64,000 nucleotides of DNA from Gordius sp. MW1 (taxonomy: Eukaryota; Nematomorpha; Gordioida; Gordea; Gordiidae). The translations under genes and the position numbers were made by a program. A model generated the notes under the pieces. That model saw only the letters and a list, made by a program, of their open reading frames with translations, was not told where the DNA came from and searched no databases. Shown piece after piece: positions 12,015-22,649 of this stretch. The stretch's first letter is position 1, and each line of letters opens with the position of its first letter. The stretch covers positions 9,036,501 to 9,100,500 of the forward strand of contig OZ038529.1 of NCBI GenBank assembly GCA_964036665.1, read 5' to 3'.

Positions 12015-12938
12015 ACTGGTCTACAAAAAAAAATAATCGGGAAACGGTCAACATATTCCGATATAGTTTTTTGTGGTGAACACAAATATGTTTTTCGTTT
12101 TTTCCTATACGACAAGGTTTTTAGATATTTCGATTCAAAGTTGCGAAAATGACCGTATTTGACCCTTTTTGATGCTCAATAGAGCGATATTAAATGGTTA
12201 AAAAAATTTTTAAACCTCTAAGTGGTAGAACCAACTTAGGGTAAAACATTGAAAAATAATTTTTTCCCCTATTGTTTTTACTTTTTCCAATATATCGAAT
12301 TTCAATTAGTCCCTATGCGAAGCGGCATCCTTTGAGCCTCCCTCCCTCATTCTCTATCTAATTGGGTTTATAACACTATACTCTTGGTGCATGTGAGTGA
12401 TTGATGGATGATGTTGGGGTGTGGGTGTGTAAGAGGAGTGGCGTAATACGAGCTATTCCTCTAGTAGAGAGGGAGGATGACAGGCGCAGTAGTAGGAATA
12501 GTTCGTATTAGCCTACTACTCTTGCGCCCACCACACTCATCAATCACTTACATGCACTAAGGGTATAGTGATATATAAGCATATAAGCCAATTAGATAGA
12601 GAGGGAGGGAGGCTCAAAGGAAGCCGCGATTTCGCATAGGGACTAATTGCATTTTTGATATATATTAAAAAGAAAAACAATAGGGGAAAAAATCATTTTT
12701 CAATGTTTTACCCTAAGTTGGTTCTACCACTTAGAGGTTTAAAAATTTTTTTTAGCCATTCATAATCGCTCTATTGAGCATCAAAAAGGGTCAAAAGCGG
12801 TCATTTTCGCAACTTTTAATCAATAAAATTAAAAAAACTTGACGTATAGGAAAAAAACAAAAAACATATTTGTGTTCAACAAAAAAAACTCTATCGGAAT
12901 ATGTTTACCGTTTCCCAGTTATTTACACAAGACCATTA
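12015..12938. mobile_element. Near-full palindrome / foldback MITE
   Basis: Almost the whole element is an inverted repeat around a centre near 12475. Left-arm landmarks GGAAACGG, GTTTTACCCTAAG (here in reverse), TAGAGAGGGAGG (reverse) and TAATACGAGCTATTCCT are mirrored in the right arm as CCGTTTCC, TTTACCCTAAGTTGG, TAGAGAGGGAGG and AGGAATAGTTCGTATTA. The two arms are about 430-450 bases each and very similar, which suggests recent formation or gene conversion between arms. No coding sequence. It lies in the right-hand TGCTCAGT array. Confidence 0.8.
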
Positions 12939-13059
12939 TTTATTGACTAGTGTAAATTACTGAATTTAATTATTTACTGAAAATTTAAATATTTTACTGA
13001 GCATCTAATTATTCTACTCAGCAATTGATTATTCTACTGAGCAAAAATTGAATTAAATA

Positions 13060-13180
13060 ATAATTTGTTCTCTTATTTTTTACCCTTTTCTCACCAGGGG
13101 GGAGATGGGGTGATTTGCCCCCCCCCTTATTTTTTACCATATTTCTCACCCCCCCCCTCCCCCCTCCCCTCGGGTTATTA
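13060..13180. repeat. Detached fragment of the poly-G minisatellite
   Basis: Carries TTTTTTACCCTTTTCTCACC, GGTGATTTGCCC and long C-runs, the reverse-oriented unit of the 9985-11095 array. It ends about 180 bases before the RBM42 start codon. Confidence 0.7.
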
Positions 13181-13362
13181 AACAACTCAGTGTGCGTGCT
13201 CGAGCAGAGCACCTATTGAGCATTGTTCACGCGAGATTTAACAACTCTACTAAAATGTAATGATTTGACGGGAGAGAAAAGATAACGAAAGTTATCCATT
13301 TTTATTTTGACCTGAAACGCATTTTTGCGAAAACAGCTTTTTTCTACAAAGGGTGACTAAAG
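13181..13362 (+). promoter_or_regulatory. RBM42 upstream region
   Basis: About 180 bases separate the C-run repeat from the RBM42 ATG. An in-frame TGA lies three codons before the ATG, at 13354-13356. No TATA box stands out. If transcription starts here, promoter and 5' UTR are squeezed against the repeat block; otherwise there is an upstream non-coding exon. Confidence 0.4.
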
Positions 13363-16300
13363 ATGTCTGAAGATGCTTTTGCCCTACGTGATGAGATGCA
13401 TAGGTTTGAACAAGAATTAAGTTTTGCCATTAGCAAGAACATCCTTCCAGGTATATTCAAGTTGTAATACATTGGGAAGTTGTTATATTTAATATTTTTG
13501 GGCAAATAGAATAAATTGCTATAATGATTCATTACTTCTTTAGAAACAGTCAATAGTGGAAACAATAATTTACAAGTGCCTCCTCAACGCCCACCTCTAA
13601 ATCGACCCACTAATAAACCTCTTTTTACTCAATTTATTCCTAATCAGCTTGTGAAAAAAGGTGTTGCTCCACAACCACAGGTCACACCACACTTGCAAGT
13701 TTTGCAACCCCCTCCTGGCTATAGACCTCCACAGCGTACGCAATTTCTACATTCTTCTCAGGTGTTGGCAAATCAGCAGCAATTACTGTACAATGGTTCT
13801 GCACAAATGGGCAACTTTGCACAACCAGTGATAATGACTCAGTTAAATAATCCACAAATGCAAAATGTTTCTAACTTAGGATATCCAAATCTTTTACACC
13901 AACAAAATACTATTAATTCTTCAAATATTTATGTGACTTCAGTAGCAAATAACATTTCTAATCAATCATCAGTAAGTTTATATTAGAGTAACTAAGCATT
14001 ATATTTTTTTCAGAGTGATTCAAATGTTGAAAATCAATCAAAAATATATGTAGCTGCACCATCCATTAAATATCAAAAACCACCATCACCTACCTCTATT
14101 AAAAAGAATATTCCACCAGCATTACAGCATTTGATAAAGTCGGATGATAAAAAATTGGTATGTCTTTTGCTTTATTCACCTATAATCGAAGTTTGGGCCA
14201 TCTTTTAAATTATTAAAATGTTTGTGCGATCATTGAGAATTTTAGCTTTTGTAGTAACAAATTTAAGATTAAGTTGTTTTCATTTGTACTAAGAAAGCAA
14301 ATAATACTATGACAATATGTTATGTCACATTTACACTTCTTGCTTGCCTCAGTACAAATTTCAAAAGGACAAAAAAAGTAATGATAATTAGACAGGGGTT
14401 ATTTTTATTATTCCCCTCAAGCTAATTGTGTATTTGTTATATTATTTACCTAATTTTCAAGAATTTTGTGGCAACCACAGCTTTAATCCAGCCAACAACA
14501 ACTATTGCTACAACAAAAGATAGCAAAAATATAAATAATTCACAAGGAGAAAACCAAAAAGTAGGAACTAAATTGATCACTAGTATTGAAAAGTCTATTA
14601 ATTTGGAGAAAGTAAAAGACAAGAAGAAAAAGAAGAAGAAAAAGAAGAAAGAACAAGAAGATCTATCAGTACCAACTTCTAAACCTAGGCCTAAAAAAAG
14701 CAAAATTATATTTAGGCATGCCGCAGGTTCATCATGGGTAGATGGTTCATTACTTGATTGGGATCCGAGTTAATAAATATTTATCATATATAAATATATT
14801 TTCCTTTTAAAATAGACTCTAATAGCTCCCCTCCCTTAAATTTTGTTTTTTGCTTAATTATTATCTATTTTGTATTTGACCTTAATTGACAAAAATGAAT
14901 TTAAATTTATTATTTTTTTAAAGATGATTATAGAATATTTTGTGGTGATTTGGGCAATGAAGTTTCAGATGATGTTTTAACGAGGGCCTTCAATAGATAC
15001 CCATCATTTCAGAGAGCTCGTGTTATACGAGATAAGAGGAATAACAAAACGAAAGGATTTGGTTTTGTCAGTTTTAAGGATGCTACAGATTATGCCAAAG
15101 CTATGAAGGAAATGAATGGTACATTTTGCCTTTCTATTTATTATCCACGTTAATATATATAACCAATCAACAATTTTTAATGAATTTAAAAGAAAATTTG
15201 TATTTTTGATATGGGTGCATTTGGCATTACCTATTTAAGCTTATATAAAAGATAAATGCTTTGTATATACTACGTGTTCATTAGCTTATACACTTTTTTA
15301 TGTTATTATAAATTAGAGAACTGCACGGGTGACCCGCGGGTTGGGTTAAAAATTTTGAAATGTCTTCGGGTCGGGTTTGGGTTGAAAATTTTATTAGTAT
15401 GCTTTCGTGTCGGGTCGCGTAAGATTTAAAGAGTCGGGTCAAAGGTCTTAAATCTTACAAAGCTAAATACACGGGACATATTTTTTACTTTAATGCTATT
15501 ATCTATAATATTTTTTAATTAATATCATAATGTATAATGGAAGGGTATTCATTCAGTTATTTAAATTCCTTTTATTTTTTTAAATCTGATTGTTTTAATT
15601 TGGACGCAAATTTAAATTTGACTCGTGAAAGGTCAAATATATCAAGAAAATAATATTTTTAAATTCTATTCAAATAATGTAAAGTGGTAGTTCATTATTA
15701 ATTTAAACTACATAAATATGTATTCATAAAACAAATAAAAGTAAGTTTAAATTTATTAAATGGTTCATTTGCAAAACTATATTTCAAATTAAATGTGACC
15801 GATATTGTAAATGCTTTCATACTTATACATCTTTATAATAAATCATTCAAATAAATTTAGTAATTAAAATGTGTGGTATCAATAAGTTTCGTAAATCGCA
15901 CTTTAATTGTCGATTAAATTTTACACAACGCCATAGGGAGGGGGGCAATAATGATAAAGGGAAGGGCAAAATAACCATTTTTTTAAATTTAGCCATATTT
16001 GATAAAATTTCTAAGATTTTTTGTAATTAGAGTGGGGCAGCCGCCTGTCCCTGCCACCCACTGGCTACGCCCATCATGCACACTAGAATTTTCCTTACAC
16101 TCGCGTTTGATGCCAAAATTTGAAACGCGTTCGGGAGGGATTCGGTAAAAAATTTAAACGCTTTCGGGTCGAGCCGGGTTGAAAATTTTAAAATGCTTTC
16201 GGGTTGGGTCGGGTTCGGGTTAAAAATTTTGAAATGCTTTCGGGTCGGGTTGAAAATTTTAAAATAATTTCGGGTCGGGTTCGGGTTGAAAAAAAGTGAC

Positions 16301-16672
16301 TTTGCAGTTCTCTATTATAAATGTCTTTTAAAATTATAGTATATATAATGTATATTTAAAGTTTTTGTAATAATACCTCCTCAGACCAAAATAGTTAATA
16401 TCCATGCCTAAATTTATCGTGCCTTATTGTAGCTATGCTTTAACAATTTTTGCCAATCTTGAGGGCCTTTAAAATTAGTGTCCATCATTACAATCACTAC
16501 ATAAATATGATTTTTAAAGTTAGCATCATTTTATATAGGGAGGTACGTGGGGAGTCGTCCTATTAAACTACGTAAAAGCACATGGAACGAGAGGGGCATG
16601 GACGCCGTGAGGAAGAAGAATAAGGAAAAGCAAAAACTGATCAACCAAATTAAGGCCATAGAACCGACTTAA
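13363..16672 (+). CDS. RBM42: RNA-binding protein 42 (RBM42)
   Basis: Exons 13363-13450, 13544-13971, 14014-14157, 14462-14768, 14924-15118 and 16539-16672; all junctions are GT-AG with matching phases, giving 431 residues. The N-terminus (MSEDAFALRDEMHRFEQEL) matches the family's acidic start helix. A long proline/glutamine-rich middle is followed by a lysine run near residue 280 and the family signature AAGSSW..SLL.WD. A single C-terminal RRM starts near residue 324: RNP2-like IFCGDL, RNP1-like KGFGFVSF, then GRYVGSRPIKLRKSTW and a basic tail. RBM42 is a nuclear/cytoplasmic RNA-binding protein that works with hnRNP K and has been linked to splicing and translation. Exon 5 starts by completing an Asn codon across the intron. 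The last intron carries a whole hAT-like element (15314-16314). The ATG has A at -3 and an in-frame stop upstream. Confidence 0.95.
15314..16314. mobile_element. hAT-like non-autonomous element in the last RBM42 intron
   Basis: The termini TAGAGAACTGCA and TGCAGTTCTCTA are inverted repeats. The flanks TTATAAAT (15306-15313) and TTATAAAT (16315-16322) form a perfect 8-base duplication. Subterminal regions repeat CGGGTCGGGTT and TTCGGGTTGAAAA, as in the 8362-9600 copy. Length 1001 bases, no coding sequence. It makes up 1.0 kb of the 1.42 kb intron. A piece of the GGCTACGCCC MITE (15936-16074) lies inside it. Confidence 0.92.
15936..16074. mobile_element. GGCTACGCCC MITE piece nested in the hAT-like element
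   Basis: GAGGGGGGCAATAATGAT near the left and CACTGGCTACGCCCAT on the right match the copy at 62017-62149. Only the right terminus is recognisable; the left terminus is missing or diverged. Confidence 0.6.
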
Positions 16673-16835
16673 CATTTCCCACCTCCCGCATAGTGTCGTT
16701 TAAACGTTGATTCATAAATTTTTTATTGTATATAATTGATAATTTACAAATAAAAAGATAGGGAAAAGCATTTAACACTATTATTACGAAACTAAGAGAT
16801 TGCGATGTTAGTAACGTATACGTTAAAGGGGTTGT
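16673..16835. terminator. Shared convergent 3' ends of RBM42 and DDX20
   Basis: Only 163 bases separate the stop codons of the two converging genes. A plus-strand AATAAA lies at 16749-16754. A minus-strand AATAAA (given strand TTTATT) lies at 16722-16727. Because each signal lies beyond the other gene's signal, the two mRNAs should overlap in antisense at their 3' ends by at least a few tens of bases. That is a prediction from signals only. Confidence 0.65.
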
Positions 16836-19800
16836 TTACAATTTGCCGATAGGATTAGGGAAGAGAAATGTGGGTGGAGGCAGGTTGTAGCAAATATTAG
16901 ACCGATGCTGACTTTTTTGACGAGCCTTCCGCCTTACTAAATCAGAAGACACCAGGTAACGGGGCTTGACCATTAACTCTTCCCAGGCTAAAAAGGTACG
17001 GGCGAAAAGCTTAGCCTGCTGTGGCTCGATCTCGGGACCTAAGCGACATTTGTCTCTATGTTTCTTCATATTAATAGGATGACTCGATTCGATTTCGGTG
17101 TCAGTTGTTGACACCTTAGTGCCATTAGACCGTGAAGGTTGTGTTTCGATTTGGGGCGTCCTCACTGGTAAATTTGGACTAGCTGTTCTTATAGGTTCTC
17201 TTTTATGCTTAGTAGCTGCTGAATAATTATTTTGTGACACGTTGAATTTCGGGACGTCTCCGCGTTTAATGGGAGCTTGGGATAAACACTTGAGATTTAT
17301 TGCACTACTCGATTGCTTATGGGACGAAAGAATCACTACTAGGATGGATTTGATAATAATAGAGTTCGATACTGTATTAGCCCGAGACTCTATATAATGC
17401 ACATTGTTAGGTTGGGTGATGATGATATTGTCTGGAGGTTGATGTGGAATCGTTGGGCTGCATGTGTCTAAAGCAATGGACGCAGCATTTAATGTATCAT
17501 TATTCTTAAAAAGAAGTTTTTCGTCATCCCGATATGTTTCACTACATAATAACATTTCGTTTTCCAATGCTTGATTTATTAAGTTAGGAACCCCGTCCTT
17601 CTCCCAGATTTCGCTTTCTTCGCGGTCTGGGCTAAGTCTTGGGGCTACGATTACCTCGCAACCTTCGGGACCTTGAACAATTTTATTGGTGAACTTGTTG
17701 CCAACTTTATTGTACGGCTTTTTAATGGGTTTGTTCTTAAGATGGTAGGGTTCTTCGAAAGACTCTAGGCTGAGCGGAGCCTCTTCGTAGGATATTAACT
17801 GCCTATGAGCTTTGCCTTCCACACCCAAAGGGTCAATAGATTTGTCAATCAAAACTTCATTAATACACCGTTTCGGTTTATCTTGAATAGCACGCTTTTT
17901 AAGAATCCTCTTACCGGGTGCACTTTTCTTTTCGCCATTATGCGTTAGGTAAATGCTATCGTAGAGGTGTAATAAATTTGTTACTGTATCACTTCTTTCA
18001 TGATTTGTAGCCATGTTATCACCCATACACCGCTGGTCTAATGCTGCTTCAAGGTTATCATTAAAATCGTCCTTGTTAAAAGGAGTGAATAGGGTGTCGT
18101 GACCTAGGTTTAGCATGGAATCGTAATCTTGATAGGCCGATTCCTTGGAGCCTAACCTTTCGTAAGGCTCTGGAGGCGAAAGATTAAAGTAGGATTCTTG
18201 CTTAGTCACAAAATCCTTGGGTAAGTGCTCCGTGAAAGGGGTAGGTAAAATGGCAACATTCAAGTCGTACATGATGGCATAGGTGTTGAACAAGTAACGA
18301 TCGGTTGAAGAGGATATCATGGTCAAGGCGACGCCGTAAGTCCCAAACCTAGATTATTTAATAGTGAAAAATATCAATTGGAGTCGGTAAAGTTATAGTG
18401 CCATCCCAACGTGATTTAATTTGAATTTTAAATCCTAAAATTATTTCGATTCTTACTTTTTTAACCCGAACTTAAAAACATTTCATCCGGAGCTCAAAAT
18501 AAATTAATTGTTAATACAAAACGCGTAAACAGTGGGTGAGCATGGCTGAAATTTATATAGTAGACCTCAGCACAGCGTCCAATTAAAACAAATTTTTTAA
18601 TACGTGACCTTATTTAGATAAATTGATGTTATTCAAAATATGTTTTCGTTCCTTTAAGCCCTCTTCATATTTAAAAAGGTGATCCTTTTCCAAACTAGTA
18701 GACTTTATTAAAATATGTGATAACAAACTGTTTTCAGTGATTTGTTTGTCATTTCATTCATGCCTGATATGTTACCAGATTTAAAAATTGATTCTATCGT
18801 TTAGGTGTTTATTACTGCAAACATTTTAGCGAAAAGGGTTGTTTATTAACACAAAGATAATAGCCCCACAAAGTGATTGTTCGCAACCCTACCTCACTTG
18901 CAAAAAGGACTTAATTTTAAAACCGATTCCAATTAAACGCCTAATACAAATAGTAATTTAACTCAATATTTAGCAAAGTAACTATTAGCTGAAATTGGAT
19001 TCTTACACAGTTGCATTATAAGTCGAAGGTTAGACTCGATAGTTTTTTCAAATTACATGTATGTTAGAACTCGCGACATGCTTTAAAAATGAGAAACGCG
19101 CTAATTAAATGAAAAGCCATAGAATAAATTTTAGTGGAAGAGGTATTTTACCTGCCACACCGTCCTATGCGGTGAATGTAGGTGTCGGGGGAGAAGGGCA
19201 ACTCAAAATTGACCACCAAATCCACATCTTTAACGTCTATGCCCCGTGACATTAGGTCAGTGGTGACTAAAATCTTGAATTTATCGTCGCGAAAGTGTTT
19301 GAGTGTCTCCAATCGCTTGTGTATCGTCTGGTACATGTGCACAAAAATTAAATAATGCAAAAAAAAATTGAAGTCAGGACAAAACATCTTTTAAATAATT
19401 TTTAATGTTTAGAGCGTTATATAGTTTGATTTGTGAGCGTTGAGTGGCTAAATATATAATTTGTAATTCTATGTTAATTTTACCAATTTGAAACAGGAAA
19501 CCTGTTTGTTAATTTTAACTAAACAATGGTCAATAAATCTCGTCCTAAAGATGACACTCGAAATCAAATAAAAATAAAATTTTAGCCAATTTTTAAAAAA
19601 GAATAAACCCCCCAAAATTGTTGGAGTTCTATTACCATAAAAATTTACAACAAATTCAAAAAAAAGGTTTAGCTAACTTGTTTGGAACACAGGTACCTGG
19701 CGCCTAAATCGACTGCAGTGAGGTCTGAGGCTATCGCTTGCAAATCTCGGTTGTAACTACAAAAAACGAAGCAACGGGTAAAGGAGACATGCTGCAGGAA

Positions 19801-21649
19801 GGCTTTGAGTAAAGATATTTTTTGGCCATATACCGATGGTGTTTTTTCTTCCTTGGGGCAGCAACTCTTATGGGCAGCCTTCACATGCATTAAATACTGC
19901 TTGACCCCTATCATGCGAATAATATGTATCAAACATAGAGTAAATTATATTTTAAACCCCCCTCCAATTCAATAGGTCAAAAACTTAACAGAAACGTAAG
20001 GGTACTAATTTGACCAAAATACATTTTTTTGGCAATATACATTGATAAAGAAGCTACAAGCATATCATTTTAAATTATAATAAACTCTTTTTATAGCATT
20101 ATAAGGAATTGATGAACTGCGTACACATAAATTTTAGGAAGAGCTACTTGGGTACAAAAAGGGCTCAGTGAGGGCTGCAACAGTGAAAACAAAATGGGGC
20201 AATTGACAAATGACACACATCTCATAAACGTGAACTTATAAAAGATAATTCTTAAATATAAAACATTAAAAAAATCTTAAAAAGCTACCAAGGAGCTGAA
20301 TATTGTCCTTCTCAATCCTGATTATCTGAGGATCTTGCATATACTTTGAATTAAAGAGTTTAATTAATTCATCTGAATAGGTTGCTGATGTTGTAATGAC
20401 TTGTTTTGTTTTGGGCAAAGTAGAAATTATCCAATTGATCATCTCTTCATTATCTTTCACCTGGTATAACATCAGTTGAGGTAGCATATATTATTTAAAC
20501 TAAATGGAAATTTTAAGGGCAATCAAAAAATACTATGCACTATAAATCAATTTTTTAGCTTATATAGCCAAAATAACTTAACAAAATCAATCATCATATT
20601 CTTTCACACCTAGCAAAAACAATTAAAAACATTCTATTTAGTTATAATTGATTATATAAACTTAAAACATTTAAATAAATATGTATATACAATTGATGCA
20701 AAGTTTATTAACTCAACAAGACCAATAAAACTTTGGTTCAAAAGCTTTCAAATTATAAAATTTGACATATTTATTCATAACATACTCTAAATAATTGATC
20801 CACTTCATCCATAACCAAAAGTTTAACTTCTTGAACATTTATCATTTTCAAATATATTAAATGTTTGAGGCGAGCTAGGTAATTAAAATGATTAAAGGAA
20901 ATGAAATATAATTAATAAATAAAACATAGTCAAACTTACAAGGTGTTCCAATGATAACATGACTTTTATATAACTCTAAGATATGATGTGGAGTGGCATT
21001 ATTGGCATTGATTTTAAAACCACCTACCATACATGCAATTTTGAGATTATCATAGCCTTGGCCAATCGCTTTTATAGCACTCTTAATTTGGAATGCAATT
21101 TCTTTAGTTGGCACCAATATTAAAACCTAAATAACATATAAACATCACCCATATTTATAACAATTTTAATTAAATTTTTGATACCTAATTTAAAATATTA
21201 AGTTATGAGTTTCTCAATAAACACATTGCTAAAGTAAACAGTTCTAAGTCAAAAATTTATAAAAAGGCATGCAAAAATAATAAAAGGATTTATAATTTTG
21301 GTAAAAAATAAACCTGTGGAACTTTCAATGTAATTTCAACTATTTCTAAGGCAATTACTGCAAAGACACACGTCTTGCCAGTGCCTGCTTTTGACTGTAA
21401 TATTAGATCCAGACCTAATCTTCCTATAGGGATGGACTTTAACTGTATAGGAGTAAGATAATTAAAGCCACATTTTAAAAGGCCATGTGTAGTTTCTTTA
21501 GAAAGCAATAGATGCTCAAAGTTATTGAAAATTTCACGAGATATATTCTCAACTTTTAATTTGACATCCTCCGTCCTAGGGACAGAAGCAAAATTATGTG
21601 CGATGTTTTCCATATCACGCGTATTTTTAGTGCCAAACTTATTCACCAT
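16836..21649 (-). CDS. DDX20: DEAD-box helicase DDX20 / Gemin3
   Basis: Minus-strand exons 21649-21314, 21126-20940, 20874-20786, 20460-20289, 19907-19678, 19327-19152 and 18348-16836. All are GT-AG and phase-consistent, giving 900 residues (human about 824). The start ATG directly follows an in-frame TAA. The N-terminus [13 protein letters not shown] and [14 protein letters not shown] identify DDX20 rather than other DEAD-box proteins. Helicase motifs: I SKAGTGKT (86-93), Ia PTKEIA, Ib TPSR, II DEVD (197-200) instead of DEAD, III SAT (229-231), [21 protein letters not shown] (390-397). The last exon encodes [10 protein letters not shown] and a 500-residue low-complexity tail with little recognisable sequence, the part that in the family binds SMN-complex partners. 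DDX20/Gemin3 is a core SMN-complex protein in snRNP assembly. It is convergent with RBM42. Confidence 0.94.
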
Positions 21650-22348
21650 TTAGATCGAAATTTGAATATTGGCTTTAGGACAATAGAAAAATTTCTAAAA
21701 TTATATTGTTACAGCTTGTTAAATTTAAAACATTTCGTCCCTCGTATATATTTTTCATGGATTTATTCACAGGGGGATGAAGGCGTTAAAAAATAATTGC
21801 AATTATAATAATATTTTGTCCTATTTAAGGAAATCATTATATTAAATCAATAGGAATAGATAAGTAGAAATAAAATATTAAAAGTAACGTTTTATAGAGA
21901 GAGTATTATAATAATGTAAAGATGGATAGATCTCTCTTTACCTATATCTTCATTATGGGTTTAACCTTCTAATGACGAAGGATTCTGGAGTTTTTCTTTT
22001 AAAAAGTTTAAGTATTTAGCAAAATTGTTGTTTTCAAATTTATGTAATTTTGGTGTATTAAATGATTAGAAATTGCTGCTACATTTGCGTTGGGGCAATA
22101 TAACGCCGCTAGATGTTCTTTGAGCCGTGTTCCAAAATTTGTTTTTGTTTCCTTAATTAACAATTATTGCATTTATTACACGTTATTTTATATATTAAGT
22201 TGTTTGTCCTAGGAGAAGTTTGGTAAGTATTTTGTATGATATTTAATAAGGTCTGTTGGGTATACGTAAAATATGATATAAGTGATAAAAACTAAAACTA
22301 TGAAGTTTTTATATGCATATATGAGTTTTTAAAAGGTAATTCCCATAC
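21650..22348. other. DDX20 upstream intergenic region
   Basis: AT-rich and without recognisable exons or repeats. It should contain the DDX20 promoter next to 21650. No core element could be singled out. Confidence 0.4.
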
Positions 22349-22446
22349 GGTGCCCTATCAACTCGCCGAAAATAATCTTGCCGAATTCACCCTGGGACAT
22401 TAACGAACACCTCTCCATTATCATAAAGAAAGCCCTAAATTGAGTA
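22349..22446. mobile_element. Left end of a Mutator-like MITE, cut by the LTR element
   Basis: GGTGCCCTATCAACTCGCCG at 22349 is identical to the left end of the complete copy at 43670-43835. The similarity stops at the LTR-flanked element that begins at 22447. A matching right end (GGGCCAC) lies at 32244-32250 on the far side of that element. Confidence 0.6.
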
Positions 22447-22649
22447 TGTGGTGTTTACCCAAACCCCCCCCCCCCCATATTATACGCTATTCATCGTTAT
22501 CGTTTTACTTTACGCGTAGTCATCATTGTTACCACTATGATAAAAATAGATTGTCAATACCACTTCGCTTTTTATTACCATCGCAAATATTATTATTACG
22601 ATGAGTTAACAATTTTTATTGATCTTATCGATAATTAATAACATCACTT

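Larger units (their letters stand above)
9726..13043. repeat. Block bracketed by inverted TGCTCAGT arrays
   Basis: TGCTCAGT and close variants recur five or six times at about 9726-9855. The reverse complement, ACTGAGCA/ACTGAACA, recurs at about 11941-12012 and 12957-13043. The palindrome at about 12015-12938 sits inside the right-hand array, as if inserted there. Between the arrays lie the poly-G minisatellite and gene-free AT-rich DNA. Inverted arrays of one short word at both ends are typical of transposase-binding subterminal repeats, so the block may be one non-autonomous transposon. Exact ends and a target duplication were not found. Confidence 0.5.

Noticed and set aside
16836-18326. 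496-codon minus-strand frame as a separate gene
   Set aside because: It continues the DDX20 frame through an acceptor at 18348 ([11 protein letters not shown] follows motif VI), so it is the last DDX20 exon.
20786-20800. DEVD as a caspase cleavage site in DDX20
   Set aside because: It occupies the buried Walker B position of the helicase core, so cleavage there is unlikely; treated as a motif II variant.
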